Shown one piece after another: positions 7,139-12,503 of a stretch of DNA of 12,503 nt; the first letter of the stretch is position 1; the number at the start of each line of letters is the position of its first letter. This stretch comes from an uncultured Eggerthellaceae bacterium (lineage in GTDB: Bacteria; Actinomycetota; Coriobacteriia; Coriobacteriales; Eggerthellaceae). The notes beneath the pieces were generated by a model. The model searched no databases, was not told where the DNA came from, and saw nothing but the letters and a program-made list of their open reading frames with translations. The position numbers and the translations under genes were made by a program. The stretch spans positions 1 through 12,503 of the forward strand of contig CANRPV010000027.1 in assembly GCA_947632575.1 (NCBI GenBank), written 5' to 3'.

Positions 7139-7915
7139 CTAGAGTGCGCCGAAGCGCCTATTCCGTTCCTGATAACTTAGCAGTGCCCGCAAAAGCTCAT
7201 AGCGATCGAAATCGGGCCACAGCACATCAGAGACCACGAACTCGCTATAGGCAATTTGCCAAAGGAGAAAATTAGACACCCTCATCTCTCCGCTGGTCCG
7301 TATCAAAAGCTCTGGATCGGGAATGTCTGCGGTAAAGAGATGCTGCGCGAGCACGTCCTCATTCAGCTGCTCAAGCGGCCCCTGGTCTACGGGAGTGTCT
7401 CCCCACGCCGACAAGTAGTCCTTTACCGCCCGCACGATCTCCGCACGACCGCCGTAGTTGACGGCCACCACAAGGGTCATCCCGTCATTATCCTTGGTCT
7501 TTTCCCATGCCTCTTCAAAGGCGAGCCGAGTATCATCGGGCAAAGAGCTGAGGTCCCCTATCGTCATGACTCGTACGTGCTCTTCATGAAGCCCATCGAG
7601 CTCGGCCAGCATGGTCTTAGCGAAAAGATCCATGAGACCGGATACTTCATCCTGGGGACGCTTCCAATTCTCGGTGGAGAAGGAATAGATGGTCAGATAG
7701 CGCACGCCTAAATCCGAGGCGCAGCGAATAGCCTCCCGCACCGCCTCGATGCCCGCCCGATGGCCTTTCAATCGATTCAGCGCCCGCTTCTTAGCCCAGC
7801 GGCCATTGCCATCCATGATGATGGCGATATGGCTCGGGATGGCATCGACGTTTAAGCTTTTCGGATCCAAGCCGTCCGGAGGATTTGGAAATATGTAATC
7901 AAGCGTCTGGTTCAA
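7139..7915 (-). CDS. uppS: Undecaprenyl diphosphate synthase (cis-prenyltransferase)
   Basis: It condenses isopentenyl diphosphate units onto a farnesyl primer to build the C55 carrier lipid for peptidoglycan and surface polymers. The 258 residues contain all family regions: AIIMDGNGRWAKKR (31-44, catalytic D35), GHRAG (51-55), LTIYSFSTENWKRP (74-87), VVAVNYGGRAEI (149-160) and PDPELLIRTSGEMRVSNF (199-216) with diphosphate-binding R206, R212 and S214, then AYSEF (E225). The likely start is TTG at 7915. The frame is closed by TAA 10 codons upstream, no ATG or GTG lies between, and GAAAAAGGA lies 11 nt before it. Another TTG at codon 16 is possible but has a weaker context. It lies between frr (58 nt gap) and cdsA (3 nt gap). 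Product length beyond cis-prenyltransfer cannot be read from sequence, but the context favours C55. Confidence 0.96.
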   Translation of the reverse strand: MNQTLDYIFPNPPDGLDPKSLNVDAIPSHIAIIMDGNGRWAKKRALNRLKGHRAGIEAVREAIRCASDLGVRYLTIYSFSTENWKRPQDEVSGLMDLFAKTMLAELDGLHEEHVRVMTIGDLSSLPDDTRLAFEEAWEKTKDNDGMTLVVAVNYGGRAEIVRAVKDYLSAWGDTPVDQGPLEQLNEDVLAQHLFTADIPDPELLIRTSGEMRVSNFLLWQIAYSEFVVSDVLWPDFDRYELLRALLSYQERNRRFGAL

Positions 7916-7973
7916 AACCCGCGCTGTCCTTTTTCTCGCTTACCGCCCAATGAAAACATCCGCGAAAGAGAGC

Positions 7974-8534
7974 TTAGACTTCCATGACCTCGGCTTCTTT
8001 TTTCTTGAAGATCGCATCAACGTCTTCAATGTATTTGTCGGTCATTTTCTGGATCTCATTTTCAGCCCTCCGAGCCTCATCCTCGGGAAGGCTGTCGTCC
8101 TTTTCGGCCTTTTCAATGGCGCTGTTCGCTTCCCTGCGGGCATTGCGAATAGCCACGCGTGTTTCCTCCGCGAAGTTCTTGCACTGCTTGACGAGCTCGC
8201 GACGACGCTCTTCGGTTGGCGAGGGGAAAGGCAGGCGGATGACGCTGCCATCGTTGCTGGGAGTCACTCCCAGATCGCTTTCCATGATGGCCCGTTCGAT
8301 GGCCTTGAGCATGGTCTTATCCCAAGGTTCGATCACGAGCAACTGAGCTTCGGGAGTTTTAATGCCAGCCATCTGGTTAATGGGAGTTGGAACCCCGTAA
8401 TAATCAACCCGGATACGATCTAGCACCATGGCGTTTGCTCGCCCAGTGCGGACGGAAGCGAAATTATCGTGCAGAGCATTAAGAGCTTTCTCCATACGCT
8501 CTTCTGTGTGAAGCAAAATGTCATCGACGGCCAT
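7974..8534 (-). CDS. frr: Ribosome recycling factor
   Basis: This cytosolic factor, with EF-G, splits the post-termination ribosome into subunits. The 186-residue length is exactly typical. It opens with a helix containing MEKALNALHDNFASVRTGRA (13-32), whose RTGRA is a hallmark; the small beta domain follows with VDYYGVPTPINQMA, then the three-helix bundle resumes with RLPFPSPTEERRRELVK and ends KKKEAEVMEV. The ATG at 8534 has a good SD (AAGGAG, 5 nt spacer). It follows pyrH by 23 nt and is very probably in the same transcript, an arrangement widespread in bacteria. Confidence 0.98.
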   Translation of the reverse strand: MAVDDILLHTEERMEKALNALHDNFASVRTGRANAMVLDRIRVDYYGVPTPINQMAGIKTPEAQLLVIEPWDKTMLKAIERAIMESDLGVTPSNDGSVIRLPFPSPTEERRRELVKQCKNFAEETRVAIRNARREANSAIEKAEKDDSLPEDEARRAENEIQKMTDKYIEDVDAIFKKKEAEVMEV

Positions 8535-8557
8535 AGCCTCTCCTTCCCCACTTCCGT

Positions 8558-9274
8558 CTATTCGACTTTAGTTCCAACGGCCTCCCCTTGGAGGGCTCGC
8601 ATGATATTGCCAGGCTTAGTCAGATCGAACACGATCATCGGCACCCGATTGTCCATGCAAAGACTGGTAGCCGTAGAGTCCATAACATGGAGATTGCGGC
8701 TCAAGACATCCATATAGGTCAAGGTGTCAAAACGCTTTGCATCGGGATTCTTCTTCGGGTCGGAATCGTAGACCCCATCCACCTTCGTGGCCTTCATCAA
8801 CACATCGACGTCTAGCTCACACGCACGCAAAGCCGCCGTCGTATCCGTCGTGAAATAAGGATTGCCAGTGCCCGCGGCTAAGATGATGACCCTGCCTTTT
8901 TCGAGATGACGCTCGGCGCGACGACGAATATAGGTTTCGCACACTTCCTGCATGGGAATAGCGCTCATGACACGGCAGTAGATTCCTTGATGCTCAAAGG
9001 CGTCTTGGATAGCAAGGGAGTTCATGATGGTGGCGAGCATGCCGATGTAATCCGCCTGGGCTCTGTCCATACCTTCGGCAGCACCGGAAAGGCCCCTAAA
9101 GATATTGCCACCGCCAACGACTATGGCGATCTGAACCCCATCCCTTACGATTTCGCTGATCTCGGAGACCAGACTGCTTACTACCTTGGGATCAATGCCA
9201 TAACCAAGATCGCCAGCTAAAGCTTCTCCGGAAAGTTTCAGCAAGACACGATCATATTGGTACTCTTTTTTCAT
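8558..9274 (-). CDS. pyrH: UMP kinase (uridylate kinase)
   Basis: This cytosolic hexameric kinase phosphorylates UMP to UDP with ATP, supplying UTP and CTP; CTP is also the substrate of the downstream CdsA. The 238 residues show the amino-acid-kinase fold: LLKLSGEALAG (11-21), IVVGGGNIFRG (51-61), GMDRAQADYIGMLATIMNSL (68-87), AAGTGNPYFTTDTTAALRA (133-151), LMKATKVDGVYDSDP (159-173) and CMDNRVPMIVFDL (206-218). The ATG at 9274 has a strong SD (AAAAAGGGG) with a 6-nt spacer. It is the first gene of the pyrH-frr-uppS-cdsA-dxr block. Its promoter must lie in the short 9275-9328 gap or come from read-through of htrA past the terminator; I see no convincing -35/-10 there. Confidence 0.98.
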   Translation of the reverse strand: MKKEYQYDRVLLKLSGEALAGDLGYGIDPKVVSSLVSEISEIVRDGVQIAIVVGGGNIFRGLSGAAEGMDRAQADYIGMLATIMNSLAIQDAFEHQGIYCRVMSAIPMQEVCETYIRRRAERHLEKGRVIILAAGTGNPYFTTDTTAALRACELDVDVLMKATKVDGVYDSDPKKNPDAKRFDTLTYMDVLSRNLHVMDSTATSLCMDNRVPMIVFDLTKPGNIMRALQGEAVGTKVE

Positions 9275-9328
9275 AAAAGACCCCTTTTTGACGTCTGGTA
9301 GCTGATCGCTTCCATCTTACCTTAAAAC

Positions 9329-9356
9329 AACGCCCCTTCTTGAGAGGAGGGGCGTT
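9329..9356 (-). terminator. Rho-independent terminator of htrA
   Basis: The plus strand reads AACGCCCCTTCT, loop TGAG, AGGAGGGGCGTT: a 12-bp stem with one G-T wobble. Read on the minus strand, the stem is followed by TTGTTTTAAGG, the T-rich tail expected for transcripts leaving htrA, whose stop codon is 21 nt upstream. The plus-strand side has only a weak T run (CGTTT), so it is oriented for the minus strand. It also marks the boundary between the htrA unit and the pyrH operon. Confidence 0.9.
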
Positions 9357-9377
9357 CGTTTCCGTGGGTCAAAGCTC

Positions 9378-10766
9378 CTATCGGAGAACTGACGATTGCG
9401 ACTGCTGAGCCACCTGGCTTATGGACTCGTCGTTTCCGAGTGTAACGGTGATCTCATGTTCCTCTCCGTCACGCACGTAGACCAACGTCACACTTTCGCC
9501 GGGGTTCTTGCCCCTGACGCCGAGCATCAAATCGGTAGAAGAGGTGATGGTCTGACCGTCGAATTCGATGATGATATCGCCTATCTCAAGTCCAGCGGCT
9601 TCGGCGCTCGTGCCAGGTAGCACCTGCGTGATATAGGCACCATAGGTCGAAGGAAGCCCGTAACGCGAGGCCAGCTCAGAGGTGACGCTGGAAAGCGACG
9701 TGCCAAGGTACGCATGGGTTGGCGTCTTTCCGTCGATGATCTGTTGAGCCAGCTGAATGGCGTAGTTGATCGGAATTGCGAAGCCGACGCCAGCGTAGTT
9801 TCCGGTGGAACTGGAAAGCAGGGTGTTCATGCCGATAAGCTTGCCGTCGGCATTAACCAAGGCTCCGCCCGAATTTCCAGGATTGATGGCCGCATCGGTC
9901 TGGATGAGGGTCGGATAAAACAGCGACACGGTCTCATGGTTGGCCAAGGTGGCCTGAACAATTCTCGAGCGGCCGATAGAGGAGATGATGCCGGTGGAAA
10001 CCGATTGGGAGAGTCCGAAAGGTGACCCTAAGGCCATGACCCACTCGCCGACGACTAACTCTTCCGAGTTGCCGATCTCCATGGGAGCAAGTCCCGAAGC
10101 GTCCCGCAACTTGAGTATCGCCACGTCGGAGGAAGAATCGGCACCAACGTAATCGGCCTCGTAATCCACGTTGTTGACCGTGACCGTATATTGGGCGCCA
10201 CCGGCCACCACGTGGTAGTTAGTCAGGATGTAGCCATCTTCGGAGAGAACCACACCACTGCCTAACGTCGCAGCGGTAACCGACTCGTTGAGCTCCTGGC
10301 CTTGGCTTCCCGAAGAATTATTGAACAGACCGCCATAGATATTTTGGACGGTAGACGTTGGCAGGTAAACGGTTATAGAGGCAAGGGATGGAAGGCACTT
10401 GCTCGCGACCGCCTCGGGAAGCGTGGATTCGGTGGGAGCGGCGTTGATGGGAATGTTTTCCTGCGATCCCAAGGTTGTATCGACCGACGTTGAGCTCATG
10501 GGACTTTGGTTCATGGAGTTGTAGATGTTAAGGCCGACGACTCCTATGGCAAAGGCCAGTGCAGCACCTAAAAACGCAAGAATAAACGTTTTAAAACCGC
10601 CACCTGAAGATTTCGGGGCTTGAAAGTTGGGCATGGACGAGCTCGACACATAAGCTGGTCCGCCAGCTGGTCCACCGGCGGATCCGCCTACGGGTCCTCC
10701 TGCCGGTCCACCAGGCGCTTGGGGATTAACTCCACCCGCCCAAGACGATGAATCTTGTTCACTCAT
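9378..10766 (-). CDS. htrA: HtrA/DegP-like membrane-anchored serine protease with one PDZ domain
   Basis: This is a trypsin-like quality-control protease predicted to act outside the membrane on misfolded secreted proteins. Of 462 residues, 1-57 are cytoplasmic and low-complexity, with four-residue GGPA/GGPV/GGSA repeats at about 19-38. Residues 58-81 form a membrane anchor. The protease domain (about 115-345) carries the triad H185 in LTNYHVV, D214 in SSSDVAILKL and S299 in NPGNSGGALV. One PDZ domain covers about 350-445 (AYLGTSLSS, GAYITQVLPGTSAEAAGLEIGD). The tail is Ser/Gln-rich. The ATG at 10766 has a strong SD, GAGGAGGA, about 6 nt upstream. It is transcribed alone, ending at the terminator at 9356. 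Substrates are not shown, though secreted wall proteins such as the one in this window are plausible clients. The family call is secure; the exact HtrA/DegP subtype is not. Confidence 0.95.
   Translation of the reverse strand: MSEQDSSSWAGGVNPQAPGGPAGGPVGGSAGGPAGGPAYVSSSSMPNFQAPKSSGGGFKTFILAFLGAALAFAIGVVGLNIYNSMNQSPMSSTSVDTTLGSQENIPINAAPTESTLPEAVASKCLPSLASITVYLPTSTVQNIYGGLFNNSSGSQGQELNESVTAATLGSGVVLSEDGYILTNYHVVAGGAQYTVTVNNVDYEADYVGADSSSDVAILKLRDASGLAPMEIGNSEELVVGEWVMALGSPFGLSQSVSTGIISSIGRSRIVQATLANHETVSLFYPTLIQTDAAINPGNSGGALVNADGKLIGMNTLLSSSTGNYAGVGFAIPINYAIQLAQQIIDGKTPTHAYLGTSLSSVTSELASRYGLPSTYGAYITQVLPGTSAEAAGLEIGDIIIEFDGQTITSSTDLMLGVRGKNPGESVTLVYVRDGEEHEITVTLGNDESISQVAQQSQSSVLR
10660..10711 (-). 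repeat. Imperfect 12-bp repeats encoding GGPA/GGPV/GGSA units in htrA
   Basis: The 5' part of htrA contains consecutive degenerate 12-bp units that translate to GGPA, GGPV, GGSA, GGPA and GGPA, immediately before YVSSSS. Codon-level variation (GGT/GGA/GGC, CCA/CCG/CCT) indicates older or selected repeats rather than a recent expansion. They form a flexible Gly/Pro cytoplasmic stretch ahead of the membrane anchor. Confidence 0.7.
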
Positions 10767-10781
10767 AAGCTATCCTCCTCA

Positions 10782-10796
10782 GCGTAAAAAATACGC
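10782..10796 (-). promoter_or_regulatory. Small inverted repeat just upstream of the htrA ribosome-binding site
   Basis: GCGTA and TACGC flank a 5-nt A (plus) or T (minus) loop. In the htrA mRNA this would make a 5-bp hairpin ending about 3 nt before GAGGAGGA. It is short and of marginal stability, so a temperature- or translation-sensitive role is only a possibility. Confidence 0.3.
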
Positions 10797-10804
10797 AGCA
10801 TTTC

Positions 10805-10846
10805 TTTCTGCCTCTGTCTTTGTCTCTGTCTCTGTTTCTGCCTCTG
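10805..10846. repeat. Seven tandem degenerate hexanucleotides (YYTYTG) upstream of htrA
   Basis: Seven contiguous hexamers run TTTCTG, CCTCTG, TCTTTG, TCTCTG, TCTCTG, TTTCTG, CCTCTG. The wider stretch 10801-10910 is almost devoid of A on the plus strand and continues with related T/C/G words. On the minus strand it is a purine-rich CAGAGA/CAGAAA-type tract, lying between the probable htrA promoter and its ribosome-binding site. Hexamer copy-number change would alter leader length. It does not encode a supported protein. Confidence 0.85.
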
Positions 10847-10885
10847 TCTATTTCTCTTTAACTACTCTCTTCGTCTATTTCTCTT
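10846..10885. repeat. 13-bp direct repeat GTCTATTTCTCTT in the htrA leader
   Basis: Identical 13-mers occur at 10846-10858 and 10873-10885, 27 bp apart start to start, within the pyrimidine-rich tract. They may be products of the same local repeat expansion or protein-binding half sites; the sequence alone does not decide. Confidence 0.7.
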
Positions 10886-10908
10886 CGTCTCTGTCCGTCT
10901 GTCTTTGT

Positions 10909-10945
10909 CTTATACCTTAACAACACACGATAAACGAAAAGTCAA
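10909..10945 (-). promoter_or_regulatory. Tentative htrA promoter elements
   Basis: On the minus strand TTGACT (10945-10940) is a good -35 match, with a poor -10 TGTTAA (10922-10917) at 17 nt. A better -10-like TATAAG (10914-10909) has only a weak -35, TCGTTT, at 17 nt. Either choice puts the start of transcription near 10900-10910 and makes the hexanucleotide tract part of a leader of about 140 nt. Confidence 0.3.
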
Positions 10946-11029
10946 AATCCGGAAAAGTGTCACGCTTGCTTCATCGTTTGTCTGTATTTCGACTCAGCAA
11001 CGAAGTCAAGCTTCTCGCCTGCAGCGAGA

Positions 11030-11035
11030 TACAAT
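11030..11035 (+). promoter_or_regulatory. Putative -10 box of the GNAT gene
   Basis: TACAAT matches the -10 consensus at five of six positions and sits 35 nt before the ATG at 11071, just upstream of the AAAGGAG ribosome-binding site. No good -35 is present at 17-19 nt (CAAGCT, TCAAGC or GTCAAG). Its position supports the start at 11071 rather than 10957. Confidence 0.4.
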
Positions 11036-11070
11036 GCAAATATCTTCCATCAGGCGTGAAAGGAGAACTC

Positions 11071-11742
11071 ATGGATCTTCCTGGCTTGATAACCGTCGAT
11101 CCCCATGCCGAGGATTTGATCGTCCAACTGTCTAACATGGCTGGAGATGCCTTCCTTGAGGAGCTTTGGACTCGTGAGCTCCTTTCCGCTCTGCCGCAAG
11201 GTTCCAAAGGGGCTGATCGCGAACGTTTTCTTTCCCGCGCCATGATTATGAATGACATCGCGGTGAGCGCTCCTTATCAAGGGGTTTACTGTCTTGAGGA
11301 CGCAAGCGCCCTGGCACTTGCCTATCGGAAAAGTGAACTTTCAGGGCTTAGCATCGACAAGCTCGAACAGAAGGCAAACGAAGATCTTGTAAAGAGCGTT
11401 CTGTCCGAGGAAGAGGCGCAAGCCTTCACCAAGCAGCTGGAAGTGATGGCACCAATCTCGGTGTTCGACTGGTCCGAACAGGAAGCTCAAGGCGATGACT
11501 TCATCCGGTTCGTTCTTTTCGCCGTCGATCCCGAAAAGCGGGGAACGGGCCGATTCCGCAAGCTCATTGCACCCTTCCTTGCGCTCGCTGATGCTGAGGG
11601 ACTGAACTGCTACCTCGAGACCTATTCAGCTCCACTTGAATCGCTCTATAACCATTTCGGATTTGAAACCATCAAATGGTTCGAGTCGCCCCATTCGTCT
11701 CTTGTCCAAAGAGGTATGATCCGTCGGCCGCTTTCCGCTTGA
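11071..11742 (+). CDS. GNAT-family N-acetyltransferase-like protein
   Basis: This 223-residue protein probably transfers an acetyl group from acetyl-CoA to an unknown acceptor. I chose the ATG at 11071 because AAAGGAG lies 5 nt upstream and TACAAT lies further up; the frame is open back to 10957 but without a ribosome-binding site. Residues 1-75 are a helical region. The GNAT core is in the C-terminal half: the strand RFVLFAVDPEKRGTGRFRKL (146-165) contains the acetyl-CoA pyrophosphate loop (R/Q-x-x-G-x-G/A-type, here KRGTGR), a helix follows (APFLALADAEGL), then the strand CYLETYS and LYNHFGFETI (192-201), the classic motif near the acceptor site. It diverges from htrA. Its last 24 codons overlap the convergent histidine-phosphatase gene by 71 bp. 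The substrate cannot be predicted. Confidence 0.85.
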   Translation: MDLPGLITVDPHAEDLIVQLSNMAGDAFLEELWTRELLSALPQGSKGADRERFLSRAMIMNDIAVSAPYQGVYCLEDASALALAYRKSELSGLSIDKLEQKANEDLVKSVLSEEEAQAFTKQLEVMAPISVFDWSEQEAQGDDFIRFVLFAVDPEKRGTGRFRKLIAPFLALADAEGLNCYLETYSAPLESLYNHFGFETIKWFESPHSSLVQRGMIRRPLSA

Positions 11743-12503
11743 GGTGCGCATCGTCGCCGATGCGCTTAATGCGATAGCCATGGCCATCGGCGATCACTTC
11801 GGTGATGCTCGCGTTTTCGATCTTGAGAGGCTCATTGATCCGTTCGCGATCGAAGAGATACACAAGCGTACGAATAAGAAAGGCATGCGTGATCACCAGT
11901 ACGGTGCCTCCCCCTCTTGCCTCGATCTTTTCGCTGGTCTCATCGAGAAACGACATGAGCCGCTCGCATATGACAGAAAAGCTCTCAGCTCGCCCGGTAG
12001 GATCCACGGAAGCAAGATAATCAGCGATTTCAGGCAGACGCTCATTTTGTTCAGCACGGGTTAAATCGCGACCGAAGCACTCAAAGAGCACATCCCTCAG
12101 CTTGATGCCAAGCTCTCCCTCGAGAAAGCCGTAGCACCACTCGCGCAGACGCACATCAGAGCTCACCGGCAGATGCGGTGAGTGAAAATCGGTCGAGTCG
12201 GCTCGCAAAAAGTTCAGAGCCTGCTCGTCCAGAGCGGAACGAGGATACGGTCGATCCGAAAAAGTCAGGTCGGGATAAGACTGATTCGAAGATATTGAGG
12301 AATCGATCGTATGGCGGTTAAAACGGCGACGAACGTTCTCTCGCGCCTCTAAAGCGATGTTTCGAGTTTGAACCGCCCGGCCGCTATCGCTGGAATAAGC
12401 TGCCACCAGATCAACATCGGCAAGTCCCTCGCCCAATTTGAAGGCCGCGTAGATCCCCTCACCCGTGAGCGGCGTGTCGCACCACCCCTGGATCTTCCCC
12501 ATA
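11672..12503 (-). CDS. Histidine phosphatase (phosphoglycerate mutase-like) family protein, 5'-partial
   Basis: The gene enters from the right edge. The visible frame begins within the typical MGKIQGWCDTPLTGEG region just after the catalytic RHGET motif, which must lie outside the window, so the ATG at 12502 is internal rather than the start. Visible family features are AYSSDSGRAVQT (the substrate-side Arg), LREWCYGFLEGE (acid motif) and the second catalytic His in VLVITHAFLIRTLV. Such proteins remove phosphate from diverse small molecules or proteins. The family core usually ends near the DDAHL seen here; the last 22 or so residues are an extra tail that runs into the GNAT gene on the other strand. 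Between the motifs, roughly residues 55-100 (SSISSNQSYPDLTFSDRPYP) form a longer insertion than in compact members. The substrate is unknown. Confidence 0.88.
   Translation of the reverse strand, partial: MGKIQGWCDTPLTGEGIYAAFKLGEGLADVDLVAAYSSDSGRAVQTRNIALEARENVRRRFNRHTIDSSISSNQSYPDLTFSDRPYPRSALDEQALNFLRADSTDFHSPHLPVSSDVRLREWCYGFLEGELGIKLRDVLFECFGRDLTRAEQNERLPEIADYLASVDPTGRAESFSVICERLMSFLDETSEKIEARGGGTVLVITHAFLIRTLVYLFDRERINEPLKIENASITEVIADGHGYRIKRIGDDAHLKRKAADGSYLFGQETNGATRTI

Larger units (their letters stand above)
10767..11070. other. Divergent intergenic region between htrA and the GNAT gene
   Basis: This 304-bp region holds, from left to right, the htrA ribosome-binding site and small hairpin, the pyrimidine-rich hexamer tract, weak htrA promoter candidates, and a -10-like TACAAT plus ribosome-binding site for the GNAT gene. 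An upstream in-frame extension of the GNAT frame begins at 10957 but lacks a ribosome-binding site, so I treat it as non-coding. Confidence 0.65.

Noticed and set aside
7256..7711. 151-codon open frame on the plus strand
   Set aside because: It is fully antisense to uppS, whose catalytic motifs are intact, and has no supporting signals.
7950..8423. 157-codon open frame on the plus strand
   Set aside because: It is antisense to frr, a clear full-length gene; its composition reflects the complement of frr codons.
10800..10912. Possible CRISPR-like array in the repeat tract upstream of htrA
   Set aside because: Units are six bases, contiguous and degenerate, with no spacers of regular length and no cas genes.
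10957..11070. Upstream extension of the GNAT frame starting at ATG 10957
   Set aside because: No ribosome-binding site precedes it, whereas the in-frame ATG at 11071 has AAAGGAG at the right spacing and a -10-like box further upstream.

Overview
The window looks like chromosomal DNA from a Gram-positive bacterium of moderate GC content, most likely an actinobacterium of the class Coriobacteriia. This is inferred from the gene order pyrH-frr-uppS-cdsA-dxr, from an RseP-type protease gene just beyond it, and from a large wall-anchored protein combining SpaA/Cna_B domains, VaFE/ester-bond domains and an L-x-K-T-G-D sorting signal. The species cannot be named from the sequence alone.

Layout, left to right. 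Positions 1-343 (minus) hold the 5' end of an RseP/site-2-type metalloprotease gene that runs off the left edge. Positions 344-715 are a divergent intergenic region with a consensus -10 box facing rseP and an orphan, very strong Shine-Dalgarno/ATG upstream of the surface-protein gene. Positions 716-4864 (plus) encode a 1382-residue secreted, sortase-anchored protein. Its stop codon interlocks with that of dxr in the palindrome CTAG. Positions 4861-9274 (minus) are a compact housekeeping block, transcribed pyrH-frr-uppS-cdsA-dxr: UMP kinase, ribosome recycling factor, undecaprenyl diphosphate synthase, CDP-diacylglycerol synthase and DXP reductoisomerase. It joins nucleotide supply and translation recycling to isoprenoid, lipid-carrier and phospholipid synthesis. 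Positions 9329-9356 are a rho-independent terminator for htrA.

Positions 9378-10766 (minus) encode a membrane-tethered HtrA serine protease with one PDZ domain. Its upstream region carries a striking T/C/G-rich hexanucleotide repeat tract (purine-rich on the htrA mRNA). Positions 11071-11742 (plus) encode a GNAT acetyltransferase-like protein, convergent with and overlapping by 71 bp a histidine-phosphatase gene (11672-12503, minus) whose 5' end is outside the window.

The most notable feature is the large adhesin/pilin-like gene lying in opposite orientation between dxr and rseP, two genes usually co-transcribed. rseP appears to have its own promoter here. Other points of interest are three predicted Thr-Gln ester-bond domains, one with an Asp-to-Asn change, an unrecognised cysteine-containing N-terminal region, and the repeat-rich htrA leader. 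I see no tRNA, rRNA, CRISPR array, insertion sequence or phage gene.
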